Positions 37,491 through 50,683 of a stretch of 64,000 bases of DNA are shown piece by piece. Positions within the stretch are counted from its first letter, which is position 1. Each line of letters starts with the position of its first letter. The notes beneath the pieces were generated by a model, which saw only the letters and a list, made by a program, of their open reading frames with translations, had not been told where the DNA came from and ran no database searches. A program made the position numbers and the translations under genes. Source of the stretch: Whitmania pigra (lineage: Eukaryota; Annelida; Clitellata; Hirudinida; Haemopidae); contig JAJTWR010000404.1 in assembly GCA_021613335.1 (NCBI GenBank), positions 243,501 to 307,500 on the forward strand, given 5' to 3'.

Positions 37491-39365
37491 ACTCTACAAT
37501 TCACCGTTGGCGAGAAAGTATATATTCGAAAAATGTCCTTACAATGATAACCGATTGCCAAACCACTTCATCAAAACATCTTTTGACAAATAATCATTAA
37601 GGCGAAAGCTGTCTTCACGTTGACATGTTATACTTAGACATTTATTGCTATTACCTTATCAAAACAAAGGTGGTGTTGTCTACTAATTTAAAGAAAAAAG
37701 GCGGGAACATATTCATGTTAAGTAACTAGAGAGAAAACTGGCCAACGAGCCATTCAAGAAACCACGATTTCTATATTAATTTACCAGGACTGTGTCACAT
37801 CAAAGATTTGAGGCCAGGTAATTCTCTATTTGACGTCTTTCTTGCACTTAAATATTTATTATATATTATTTATTATATTATTTATATAATAATTCTTATA
37901 ATGTAGCTAATTATAAACATAATATAATGTAATTTTATATAAAATTATTAGAATCTAGTTTATTACCACTTTTGATCTCAAACCTCACGGCCTAGATTGG
38001 AGTCAAAGGTATTTAGTAATCTCCATTAACCTTCATTCAGCTATGGTATTTGTAAACTTTATTTAATAATAATAATAATATTAATGATAATAATATTAAT
38101 GATGATAATGATAGTAATTTAGATTTTTTAATATTATAAATTTGTCGAGTTAGGCGGTCGACGGTCTCGCTCTTAAATGTTCAACCATTTATAAAAATTA
38201 ATATCTAATTATAATACTAATATTATTATTAAACATTAAAAGTGTTCATATAAATATAATAAATATAATTTGTGACAAAAAATTTCCCTACCTGTCTTTA
38301 TTCATTCAGAATACTGCATGCAAACCGAGAGTGTTTCTGATTGTGATGATGTCGGCGGATGGATGGATGGTTAGATGGATGGAAATCGTAGCTTCGGATT
38401 TTTCGAAAGGAATTTGCTGAATTAAAATTTATTCGGTAAAATAATTTCTGTGATTGGAAACTGCTGTTGGAACTTATTATTTTTGGGTAAAATTGAAATC
38501 ATAGTAGCCGAACTATCACCAATTTTGAAGTGACAATTTTATCAACAGATTTAATAATTGTACGTCCTAACTAATTAAAATATTATGTAAGTACTATTAC
38601 ATCATCATTTATTTTGTATTAATATTTTTTTTTACAATTCGCATACTTATTCTATAAAACGCGCTTAAATTGCAGTACATATATCTGACCCTACAATTCA
38701 AGGTCCAAGGAGATTCATACTTATTCATTAACATACCGAATGAGATTCAAAAGTGATTCTGTGATTTCAAGACATTCATTAATTTTATTAAAAGCGAGGA
38801 TTATTTATTATTTATTATTCATAACAATTAAGTAAAATCATGCAATAAACAATACGCCTTAATCTCTCCCCATGTATTTTATGTTTTCCATGTCTATATA
38901 AACATAATTAATCACATAAAGAATAAATTTAACTGCAGCAGAACTTAATCACTTTTCTTTATTTTCAAATATTTACAAATTTATTAATGCAAGGCTTTCT
39001 GTTGGCAACAATTTGAGGAAAAATTGCACAGAAACACCATCTATTTGCAGGCATAATTCTGAATAAAATAAGTAATAGTTAAGGAAGCTTATTGACTGTG
39101 AAGGAAAAAAAGTTTAATTTTTTGGATGATGATGATGATCACAGAATCCAACAGGTTCCAACATGAAAGAAAGTTGTTGCCGGACTGATGGATGCTTTCC
39201 AAACACGTACGAGTAATATTCAAGAAGTTAAAGATGACTACGACGATGACGATTGTGATTATGATTATGAAGATTGTACAAGAGAACCCACGGTGAATAT
39301 AAGTAATTGTGAATATATCAATTAAACCATTCATCAAATCTGAGAAAGCTTTAAATAATTTCAGG
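37491..39365. other. AT-rich, no gene recognised
   Basis: 37680-37850 is a degenerate class-iii unit (GCCAACGAGCCATT). The rest is AT-rich, with a GGATGGATGGTTAGATGGATGG patch near 38357. A short acidic/Tyr-rich frame (GACGATGACGATTGTGATTATG, about 39240-39270) is low complexity. Confidence 0.5.
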
Positions 39366-39384
39366 AAAACATTTTTCCAATATT

Positions 39385-39747
39385 TTGCTTGTCACAACCT
39401 CGTCGCCGTGGAAATTCCAAGAAAATCGATTCAACTCCAATTTTCAACTTTCAAATTATTTAAAAGATCTGAACTTCACACAGACACATGTGTCCATAGG
39501 GCAACTTGACTGGAGTTTGTTGGACAATGACGTATCTCACTGGTTGTGCTACTTTGGTAGAACAATTGACTTCAAACCAGGAAGCAGAACTTGGTGTTTT
39601 AGGGTAAATTCAACACAAAGGATAGCTGTTTCTTACTGGTCTTTTTACGAGCCAAGAATCATTGGTGAGACCAATGGTCAGGTTGAGGAATCTCACAAAT
39701 TCATCAGCTTAAAATGTGAATTTTTGTGTTTTGAAAATAAATGCTAA
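39385..39747 (+). CDS. Last exon of unknown gene, right arm
   Basis: Partner of 15925-16255. Shared are LKDLNFTQTH, WSLLDNDVSHWLC, FGRTIDF and RIIGET; it differs in a one-codon gap (STTGR versus SIGQ) and several residues, and its tail is extended to ENKC. The acceptor seen in the left arm (CAG) reads CGCCG here, so splicing may be lost. An AATAAA overlaps the stop region near 39735. No family is recognised. Confidence 0.4.
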   Translation: MLVTTSSPWKFQENRFNSNFQLSNYLKDLNFTQTHVSIGQLDWSLLDNDVSHWLCYFGRTIDFKPGSRTWCFRVNSTQRIAVSYWSFYEPRIIGETNGQVEESHKFISLKCEFLCFENKC

Positions 39748-40019
39748 ATCCTTTACATTTTTGTCATTTCTTCACTAATGATAGTTAGCTAGTTATTTGT
39801 TCAATTAAAATTATCACATAAAATTTGGCATTATATTAATTTGCGTTTATATTTTGATAGCATGAACTGTGAATGTCCTAATTCATAAAAGAAATTACTT
39901 TATACTTTAAACACAAATACATTGACGCATTTGAATGTTTATAAATAAATTAACAGTTAGACCAATTTGATCTAATTAATCTCAGTTAATCAAATGTAGA
40001 ACCGCATCTAAAAACCTAC

Positions 40020-40807
40020 GAATAGCCGTAAACGTCAAAACGCGGACGCGACTGACGCCAACAGTTTGCCTCAAATCCACCATGAACCAGTTCTCTCCTC
40101 CGTGAGGATCCTTAGTATGAGCACATTGTGCTTTGTTAACATCGGTTCCAAACAAATCATCCACTGCCAGCCATGACGAGAGGCTGCCCATAGGAACTTC
40201 TGCTGTTGAACTCTGACATGTTTGTCTTTTTAAGGCAAGATTTCCATTTGCTGAAATTCAAAATTTTTAATTTATTTAATTTAGTAAAAATTTTTTTTAA
40301 AGTAAATGAGTATGTTATAAGTTTTTTTCATCAATTATTAAATAAATAATTGCAAAACTAAGTTTACTTGGCAAGACGATCCTTGATGGCATCTACAAAG
40401 AAGACACCAATGTAACAATGTAACTCTTTTCATTTTATTTCATTTATTTATTTCGAAAAAAACCTTTCAAAAGTACCAATTTGTCAAAATATGCAAATCA
40501 AACTAAAACTCACATAGTAGTTGTAACATTTAGGATAGGACATGATCTTGAAGGGAAGGAAGCGAAACAACTGACATGTTTTATTATTTTCAAAGTAGTT
40601 GAAGCTCGTGCAGTTCATCTGAATGTTGCAAATCACTGCACACCTGATTTTGGTTTTTACTCCTGTTTCAACTGAAGATGGAAGGTCCAAAGCACATCCT
40701 GGTTTGCCGGAACAGTCGAGTGTCATTTGAAATGTGCTTCTGAAATTGGATTCTGAAATATTCACGAGGTTGTAAATGAGTAAAGCAGTTAATAATCTGA
40801 AAACCAT
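40020..40807 (-). CDS. PAN plus partial F5/8C (fucolectin-like) secreted protein, copy 2
   Basis: Three exons on minus with the same lengths and phases as copy 1: 40807-40514, 40392-40368 and 40250-40020. The signal peptide and PAN domain are almost unchanged, with I-to-T and I-to-M substitutions (VETGVKT, NIQMNC). The F5/8C exon is more altered (SSWLAVDDLFGTDVNKAQC, LRQTVGVSRV), including the two residues before the donor. This uneven divergence may reflect selection on the binding domain or relaxed constraint. As in copy 1, the second half of the F5/8C domain is not found. Confidence 0.7.
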
Positions 40808-40906
40808 TTTGAAATATAAAAGTGTTTTTTAGGCCTGAAATTTCAAAATAACTCCTAAGAAGTTTCAGACATTTATAACAAATATCTTCAAAGAGGCATG
40901 TAGAAG

Positions 40907-41152
40907 GTGATTAGAAAGGAAACATCGATTTGCAGACGAACGAAGCAAACAATGGAATTGCAACAACCTTTAATTTTGAATATCGATCATGCCAGCTTCA
41001 AAGGTTTCTATGGTCACATTCCGAATGTTATGGTATTGATTAAAATAAATATTTTCTTGGAGACAGCATTTTTAACAACTTGTTTGATATTAAGTTCTTT
41101 AATATACAACTTATATATTTATAATAAGTTATATATAAGTTATATATATTAA
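40907..41152 (+). CDS. Possible first exon of a small unknown gene (right arm)
   Basis: Partner of 14509-14712, identical except a few residues (for example D to E before LQQ). A donor-like GTATTG follows FYGHIPNVM. The frame beyond is AT-rich and unlikely to be translated. Confidence 0.25.
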   Translation: MIRKETSICRRTKQTMELQQPLILNIDHASFKGFYGHIPNVMVLIKINIFLETAFLTTCLILSSLIYNLYIYNKLYISYIY

Positions 41153-42490
41153 TTATTTTTAATAATCTCTCGCTGGGGTACATATTTAAATTTTTAATTT
41201 GTTTAAATTTATAATATAGAATTTTTGGAAGTTTAGCTTTACATCATATTTACTTGAATCAGAAGTTCAGTTGCTCATCGCGACTTTAGCCTCGAGGAGC
41301 AAAAAAATAAAATATTTTTTTAAGTGAATCTATAAATAAATATTAATAAGTTATTTTAATTTAAATTTAAATAAATTATAACAGTTATAAATTTGGAAAT
41401 AGTCCGTCTCATTACAGTAAAATATACCCCTTGCAACTTAAATTGAAAGCAAGTGCTCTGTAACATGTTTAAGAAACCTGCTTGTTTAATTTTTATTTAA
41501 ACCATTGACCCTCCATGGGTCCATAAATTCAACGACGAGAACACTTGTTACTTGTTGCTTATTTCTTCGGAATACTGCCTTTAAATCGAGGGTAAAAAAT
41601 TCCCCGGTCGATTCCTACAAACAATGATGATCATCATGTTGTTGCTGCTGCTGATGATGATGATGACGATTATGGTGACGTTTACATTTGTTTTTGAGCT
41701 TCAAATGAATCATAAAAAGTAAAAAAAAAATCGTTGCACCTTCAATTTAAGATTTAATGTTTCTCAATATTTTGGACCCTTCGCTTGGTTTAAAAATTAA
41801 AAACAATTTTAATTAACAATTTAAACATGTGATATCTATAGAAAAACTTCCTTTCAAACCGTTTTTATTGTAACAACAAATATTAATATGTAAAATTAAT
41901 AAGTCTGTTATTTATTAGAAAATTAAATTTGTTGTATTACTATTAAATTAATAATTACTTCTTTGGTGGTGATGGAAAACCTAACTGGTCATGCAGAAAT
42001 AAAATTTTATTGATTTATTAAATTTAGTTTTCAAATTATTTAATTTCAAAAGTAGGAAATTTAAAATTTCACATGTTCCTGTAGTCACATTTTTTAAAAT
42101 CTTGAATTGTAAAATATTCTCTTCGATTTGCAAGCAACATTCTAAATAAGTTGGCATTAGGAAACCTGTTACGAACTTTCTTAATGTTCCAGCGCAACAT
42201 AAAATTTTGTTTGTTTCCTAGGGGAGCAGTAATTTAATCAAAATAAAAATTAAAATGCGGTTTCATGAAAAAAAAACACTCGTGTTCGCCACCCGTGGGA
42301 AACATATTCTTGTATTTTTTACCTTATTTCTGCAGACATTAAATTGCTGATGACGATTGTTCGAAGTGTGAAAAGCCATGTTTGTCACAATCACTGAACC
42401 TAACCAAAATGATTAATGTTAACATAATTTAATAATTAAAAAATCTTAAAATTAAAAAATTTATCACATTATAATTCGAAATTTCCACCG

Positions 42491-43400
42491 TGAAACACAA
42501 TAAGTTGTTGAGACAATATCGAATTGTCTGCTCTATTATTTACTATCACGCCATTCCATTGTTTCATGAATTTTCTTCTTTCATGACATCCTCATGCCAA
42601 TCGTTACAAAGAAATTTCTTTGGTGTTCCGAGAATGTTTTCGACTAAAATCGTTACTAGAATTTTAAATTAATTAATTTATTATTACAAGTGCAGTTTAT
42701 TGTCACTTAATAACAACAAAAATAATATTATTACAGCAATAGTATATTTTAAAGCTTATTCCCGTTGCATAATTTGTATGAGTATGAATGCATTTTAAAA
42801 GAATAAAAATGAGTAATGTTGAGAAAACAGACTTGTGGATTAATAAGTCCACAAATTGTGGACCACAATATACCAAAAGTTTTGGTCCAAAACTGCTTCA
42901 AATGTATTATTTTAAACTTCTATTACATCATAAGAACAACAAGTTGTCAATTCAGTGTCTGTTGAAAAACATAATACATTATTAATAACAACACAACATG
43001 AACTAAGCTCATGCTCAAAAATCACCATAAACATGAAATTCACAGAAATACAAATTGGTGATAATGATAATCAGCGGGCGTTTGATGGACGATGATGCAT
43101 GTATGATTTTATATTTCAATATGTTATTAAGGAATTTAACATATTTTAATTTCCATCAAAAATATCTGTTTTACAATGACTAGCGAGAGAACAGCCATCC
43201 AAAAAAAAAGGACACAAGAAATTAAAGTTAGCGTGTTTTCTTAATCATGTGACAAAAAATGGAACATTTGGCACAACCAATTAAATATATTTAAATATAA
43301 TTGTTATTGATAATAACGTTATATTTAATTTTAAAATATGCAAAATTTAATTCACCAGCGTTAGGATAGAATATGTTCAAAAGATGTCGCTAAAAGGTCA
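42491..43400 (-). repeat. AT-rich, degenerate composite units
   Basis: 43160-43270 is a degenerate class-iii unit (CAATGACTAGCGAGAGAAC). Short frames at 42490-42672 and 42788-42985 lack any recognisable feature. The unit ends at GGATAGAATATGTTCAAAAGATG near 43370. Confidence 0.45.
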
Positions 43401-43402
43401 AA

Positions 43403-44127
<725 letters not shown>

Positions 44128-44509
44128 TGTTATTATTATTATTATTATATTATTATTATTATATATTTTTTTATCACCACCATCATCATCATAATGATGT
44201 TGCTAAAACACCTTCATTAGTGTAACAATTGCACAATATAGGTGCTCAACATAATTCAAGCGCGTGACCTTTTGATAAACATCTTAAATTTTTGGATTCG
44301 CTTAAGGTGGTTATAACCATCGTAAATGAGTTAATTAATAAAAATTATTAAATACCAATTCCTGCTAATGATGTTCATAAATTTCGTTGGCATGGGTCTG
44401 TTTGTCTTATTATTGTTAATATCTGATTATATTTGTTTACGATGTATAAGTGACAGTCAAGCTATTAGTAATAATTCATACCACGGCATACGAATCGTGT
44501 AAAAATAAA

Positions 44510-44540
<31 letters not shown>

Positions 44541-44545
44541 TATTT
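44128..44545 (+). repeat. Segmental duplicate, copy 2 (partner 241-605)
   Basis: Same sequence as 241-605, including CACCACCATCATCATCATAA and CCACGGCATACGAAT. Both edges are in ATT/AAT microsatellites. It is joined directly to the truncated copy 4. Confidence 0.85.
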
Positions 44546-45570
44546 TTAAATTTGGCAAAATTTAAATCACCAGCGTTAGGAGAGAGTATGTCCGAAAGGT
44601 CACAGCAAGGACACCATAGTTAAATTTTAATTAGTCTCCATCAATGCCCGCATCTCCTTATTCTGATTAGAAATTCAATTGCGTGATTGTCAATTGCAGA
44701 GGATCATCTGATTGATAGGATTCTGCGCAAACATGAACACTAAGCCTAAATATTTACTCTGGTAAACCCAGAAAAAACTTTCGAACTCATACTTCACTAT
44801 TTGTCCCCAAAGAACAAATTCAAATTAACAATTTCAAATTAAGTATTATTGGTCCCGCAAAATAAGACCATCCAAAAAAACTAAAAATTTCATTGTTTTC
44901 CGAGTGACTTGACTAAAATATATACCAATGAGTTGCTCTCTTAGCAGAGGTGTTTTATAAAATCTCCAAATAAATATTTCAAAATTTCTCTAGGTACAGT
45001 AACACTTAATTAGGTTGTGTAGTAATAAAATTGGTAACGACTGTAAAGTATTTCTACTCTTAAACTAGTGAAAGAATTTAATATTTCTTTTGAAAATTGG
45101 TCAACAAGCCATCTAAAAAAAATCGCACAGGGTTCGAAAATTTCGCCATAAGGTTGGTAGTTTATTATCGTCCATTCCATGAAACACGCCGTAAGATTTA
45201 CTTTAAATATTTGAGGCCAGGTAGTTGTCTAAGCAGAGGTGTTTTGCGAACGATATTATCAAGAGAATCGACCATCTGGCCAAAAGTATTAAACACATTT
45301 GAATATTAATAACAAAGGCAGCATTTAATCTTTATTTATTTATTTATTAGATTATAGTTCTTTGCATAACTGAGATGATTTGGACTTGCTTAACATTTAA
45401 TCTCAAATTCGACTCATTTTAAATCACCAAAGCTACAAAATAATACGATCGAAAGATGTCGCTATAAAGACAACCTAGTTGCAATTCATCACCATCCCAC
45501 CGATCACACATCCAAAATTCGCATCATTCGACCTCTTAAAGTCATCCAAATATTCCAAACATGGTGTCCA
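44546..45570 (-). repeat. Composite hairpin repeats, sense minus
   Basis: Class-i hairpin (GGTCCCGCAAAATAAGACC near 44851) with box near 44942 (TTAGCAGAGGTGTTTTAT), class-iii box near 45234 and class-ii hairpin near 45531 (GACCTCTTAAAGTC). The short match TAGTTTATTATCGTCC near 45157 equals LINE position about 7691 and is probably chance or a tiny LINE remnant. Confidence 0.65.
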
Positions 45571-45579
45571 AGCTTCTGA

Positions 45580-46170
45580 AAGAAGTAAATGGAAACAAAA
45601 TTGAAAAAGAAATCCCAAAAATGTTCAGAATTGCTAAAAAATAGTTTAAGATGCCTCAAAGCCTAGGCCTTCGTTGATTAAACTTGAGAACCTGTTGACC
45701 AAGGACATGGTTTTCGACAACTTCAACAAATTGAAAGATAGTGAAGGCTTTGGCAAAGTCATTCTGAGTCTTGATTTGCCAAAGGGATATTTGCAAAAAA
45801 TTGCTTGAAGGAAATTTAAATGAAATCAACCTGAAGGAAGGAAGCAATAAGATGTGGGTTGTGAGGATCAGGGTGAGAACAACCTGGTGCCTTCCATGCT
45901 CCTGTTGACAGAAGAAGAGTGGTTGATTGAATTTCATTGTTGATTTCAACTAATTATTAACTGTATTTTATTTTCTATTCGTCGCGCATGTACAGTCTCA
46001 GTTATATGTTTAAGTTCAGTTTAACTTAAAATCCAGCGGAGATCCCGAGCTATGATGAGGGACTTTACAAATTTTTGGATGTGGTTTTTTACTGATTATT
46101 TATTTTATTTTTTTTTTTTGGTGCTTCTGTTTTGGTCGGGAAAATAAATTTCGGGAGAAGCTTAAAAAAA
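45580..46170 (+). pseudogene. Probable LINE ORF1 C-terminal remnant with 3' tail
   Basis: On plus, one frame reads KDMVFDNFNKLKDSEGFGK then VILSLDLPKG, resembling the [LRDS..F..V..SPDLT] part of LINE ORF1 proteins. Further shifted frames follow. 46045-46160 (CCCGAGCTATGATGAGGG...TTTCGGGAGAAGC) resembles the 3'UTR of the LINE at 10230 (CCCGAGCGATGATGAAC). Stops and shifts make it dead. The assignment is tentative. Confidence 0.4.
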
Positions 46171-47251
46171 ATAATAATATAAATAATAATAATAAAAATA
46201 ATAAAAATAAAAATAATAGTAATAATATTATTACATTTTTAAGGAGCCATATTTATTGCGTTAGAGGCGAGGCAGTAATTAATTATAAATCTTGAGTTTT
46301 ACATCTGATCACCTGTAAACGATTTAGTTTCACCTGAAGTTCAACGATTTGAAAATTAAAACTTTAAACTCGTCCAAAAAACATAAGCGCCCATTTATGG
46401 CTGTGATATATGGCTCATTTCTGTTATTAATTAAAATTATTAGCCAAATTTTCTTAAATCCAAAGGGAGTTAAAAATAATGGTTTCGTGAATTTAATTTT
46501 AAAATTTATTTCAAATTATGTCAACCACATAATAATGTAGAAATTGTTAGTAACCTTGTTGACACATTTCACAGCAACCAATTCAATCGAGCCTAGCGCG
46601 TGGTTATCAAACATGATAAGAAATTCATTGAAAAAAACCGTGGAAATTATTAAGAAAAATATTAGGAAAAACATTTAAGATTATTAATTATTAATTTATG
46701 AAAACCAGCCAGCCAAAGATCTAGCGTTTCAAGACATGTTATTTACTTTGGGAATTCCAGGACCAAAAAATTACATCCGCATACAGTTGTGGCACACAGG
46801 GGCGTTACCGATGCTTAAGAAGTTATCATGGATTGAATTTCTCCTAGAAATATTTACAAATTGTGTCTAATCTTCGAACTAATCGCTTGGAACGACGTGT
46901 TTTCAACTGACACTAGTTTTCATTAACCGGCTGGTTTCTAAATTTAGCAGCTCGAAACTTTCCGCTCTGGAATTTATTTATATGAGGACGTTGCTGCAAT
47001 TTTTGCCGCCTTAGAGATTTTATTAGTTACAATTGGAGTGTTTCTAGTAGGCGGAGACGCCAACAATCTAAGCTGTGTGTTTACTGGTTTTTCACGGTTT
47101 GGTATATTTAACCGATAGTTTTAACCATCGGTAGCATTCGAGACAAAGCTTGACTTAACTATTTAAGTTAAGTTTAGTTCTGTCCGACTAGATCCAGGCG
47201 TTCCGAATAAGGAAATTATATTACTTAACTAATTTTGCGTCATTAATAATT
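46171..47251. other. Upstream region of the Rel gene
   Basis: AT-rich at first, becoming less so toward 46700-47250. Short frames (46349-46540) show nothing recognisable. Promoter elements or a 5' non-coding exon of the Rel gene may lie here, but I cannot identify a TATA box or splice donor with confidence. A short inverted stretch AACCGATAGTTTTAACCATCGGT lies near 47108. Confidence 0.4.
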
Positions 47252-50200
47252 ATGGAGCCCCGCATCGAAATATGCGAGCAGCCAAAGTCGACAGCTCTTC
47301 GATTTCGATACATAACAGAGTCGAGAAAAGCTGGCAGCATCATGGGGGAATACAGTAGCAGGACTAACCAATCCTTTCCGTCGATTAAGGTCTGTTGTCT
47401 GTTTAACCATAATCGGTTAGCTATCCGGTTAGCTGATTAGCCGATTAAATAGCAAGACTGGTTTGCTGATTGTCGATTGGTTTTAATGAACTAAAGTTAA
47501 CTTTGCTTTTGTAAATTCGTTTGTTTTCTGAACGACGGTTACATCGGAGGAGATGTCGTACGTCCGAAGAAACAGAAAACTCTCGCCTCAAAAAATAAAA
47601 TAAAAAACATTCCAAAATTCCCTCGACCCAGGTCTTGGGCTACTCCGGGCCGCTCGTGGCGAAGATGTTTTGCGTCACCGAGCAGGGATATCTTCACCCT
47701 CACAAACTGGTCGGACAGAATTGCCAGGAAGATAGTGGCGTCTGCCTCGTCAATGTGAACACTTTGCCTTCGGACAGTGTCATCAGGTAGAGAATGTTGA
47801 CTTTCCTTGTGGCTGTAGTTTTGTGATTTGTTTAATAATTTATTATTATTATTATTATTATTATTGTTATTATTAATTAGGGTAAATAAATTATCATATT
47901 GACTAGTAATAAGGGGATTAAATAATTACAATAATTATAAATAGGCCGAATAAATTATCATAATAATTAACCACCACCCAACCCAAAGGTTTACCAACGT
48001 CGGCATTCAGTGTTCGAAGAGGGACGACATTCGGTCCTACCTGGAGGCCAAGAAAAGGATGGTACCCGAATGTGAGTGAACCAATGGGCAGGATGATGTC
48101 GGTCGTCATGGTGATGGTGACGATGGTGATGGTGATTGTGATGATTGTTGTTAAGGATTATGATGATGATGATGATGATAATGGTGGTGATTAGGGATTA
48201 TGATGATGATGATGATGATGATTTTTGTTTAGGATGATGATGATTGTTGTTAAGAACTATGATGATGATTATGGTGGAGACAGAGAGCGATGTCTATGGT
48301 GGAGATAATGATGATGATGCCAGCAGCTGAAAGGGGATCGTGGGTAAACATAAGTTATTTTTTATTTTTAAAATATATAATTTTATTTTTAAAATATATA
48401 ATACAATGATACACTATTAAACAGTATAATATTACTAATAAAAATTATGTTATTATATTAAAATAAAGTATGATATTAAACTAATAGCAAGTATAATATT
48501 ACAATTCTAAAAAGTATTTTATTAAGAAGCTGTTTTTATTGATCAGCTTCATTTATGTTTAGAAGCTAATTTCAATTAATTTCAATCAACCATGATAATG
48601 ATAACGATAGTAATAAATTAACCATTACTCAGTCAGATCACAAGTGAAGGCAGAAATCCGATCATAACAACATTAATTTTTTTTTAACAAAAAAGGACGT
48701 TGAATATATTTCCAAACCCGCATAATTAGAAATATAATTTTAATTAATTGTATTTTTGCCACATTGCTCATAATAATTTGCCCTAAAAATTTGTCAATAT
48801 TAATTTGCATTATGTTATTTTTTTTTATTTATTTATATTATTATATATTGTACTATATATTAAATTATTATATAATTAACATGGAATTAATGAGGCAGGA
48901 ATTGAACTCTGAGTCTTTCCATTAAAGTTCCAGAGCCTCCAAACCTTTCGACCATCGACTTGACGTGCGTCCGACTCATGTTCAAGGTCTACCTCGGTCC
49001 TCAGGGTCACCCCTTGGAACCGGTCATGTCGCGTGTCATCTACGACAAGAGTAAGTGATAATAATTATAATAAAAACAATAATAATAATAATTATAACTA
49101 TCTATTATTATATATAATAATAATAAAAACAATAATAATAATAATAATAATTATTATTATTATAATAGCGATGATATTGATGATATTAAAATAATTCTGA
49201 CTTGTCATAAACATTACTTTTACCTGTGAGTAATATTATTAGTTATTCTTATTACGAATTTTATTGTTTTTTGTTTGACCTTCCAGAACATTGCTGTGAT
49301 CTCACCATATCGAGGTTGGATGGGCTTAATGAAGATTTAACCATTTATTTCGACTCATTATCATTATCATTATTAATTAATCCCACCATTATTAATAGAA
49401 CACATTATTATTAATAAATCTCATTATTATCAATCGATCACATTATTATTAATCAATCTCATTATTATCAATCAATCACATTATTATTAATTAATGTTTC
49501 GAGTGATGAGTATCACATCTATAAATATTTCGCCAATCAAGACTGAGCATCAAGTCTGCACCAGCCAATGGCGAAGAAGAGCTGTTCATCCTTTGTAACA
49601 AGGTCAAAAAAGGTCATGGAATGCCCATTGTTGTTATTATTACTATTATTATTATTATTGTTATTATTATTATTATTATTATTATTAATATTAATATTAT
49701 TACTGTCACTTACTCTTATAATTACCATCATTCAGAGGATCTTCAGGTTGTGTTCTCATTGGACACATGGGAAGCCTTTGGAATTTTCTGCCCAGGAGAT
49801 GTTTTCAAAGAGGTCAGCTTCAGGGTCAAGTTGGGGGGGGGGGGGGTTGCTGATGATACTGATGAAATAATTTTTGTTCTTATTGTCACCTGTAAGCTCA
49901 CATCACATCAGCCCGGCTAATTTATGTTTGTTTTACTGGGAGTTATAATTCGACACACTTAAGGGCTAAAGCCAATATTGTCATATCGATTATTATGCCG
50001 TATTATTCGTTAATTATCCCTTTTCTTATCATTAATCGTTTACGACAAGGCCAATGACTACCATTATTGATTAATAATAATTATTATTAATTGGAGCATA
50101 ATTACCATTGCCACAGTGTGTTGTGGTCTGTAAGGTACCAGCCTTCAAGGACAAGAACATCAAGGAACCGAGGGATGTCCGTCTTTTCCTCAGGCAGCCC

Positions 50201-50649
50201 TCGACCAGAGAGATAGGGAAGGAGGTAACGTTTACCTACAGGCCCGTCGACCACGGTTCGTTTTAAAGATTTTAAACGATGATTTGACCTTTTATTATTA
50301 TTTTATTATTATCTTTCGTTCAAACTTTAAAAGTCTCGATTGTATTTAGTTCGAAAATTAGTTTTAAAGTATTTTCCTAAACTGCCGTTGTTACTGTTAA
50401 CTATTTCGTACGTTACCATTGCTACCGGTAACTATCTCCTTTATTAACCACATTTCAGATCCTTCTGGAATCTGCTACAAACGCCAAAAGATGTCTCACA
50501 CCTCACCCTCAGGACTGACCTTCAACCCATCACTCCATCCTTCGAATGTCGTTCCACCATTCCCTGATGTCCGTCGTGAGTCTTTCGGACAGGGTGAGCT
50601 TTGGTCTTTCAGAAGGATGTGAGAATTTACTTTAGCTTGATATTCTAAG

Positions 50650-50683
<34 letters not shown>

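Larger units (their letters stand above)
39370..42490. repeat. Large inverted duplication, right arm
   Basis: Reverse-complement partner of 14080-16260. It contains the convergent exon (39385-39747), the PAN-F5/8C gene (40020-40807, minus), the divergent exon (40907-41152) and the outer element (about 42340-42420). About 940 bases at 41395-42335 have no counterpart in the left arm. Confidence 0.9.

Noticed and set aside
50117..50134. Earlier acceptor for Rel exon 8 at CCACAG|TGTG
   Set aside because: It would insert extra residues into a strand whose length is fixed in Rel domains. GTAAG|GTACC gives the expected F-R-V-P-A-F alignment and phase 0.
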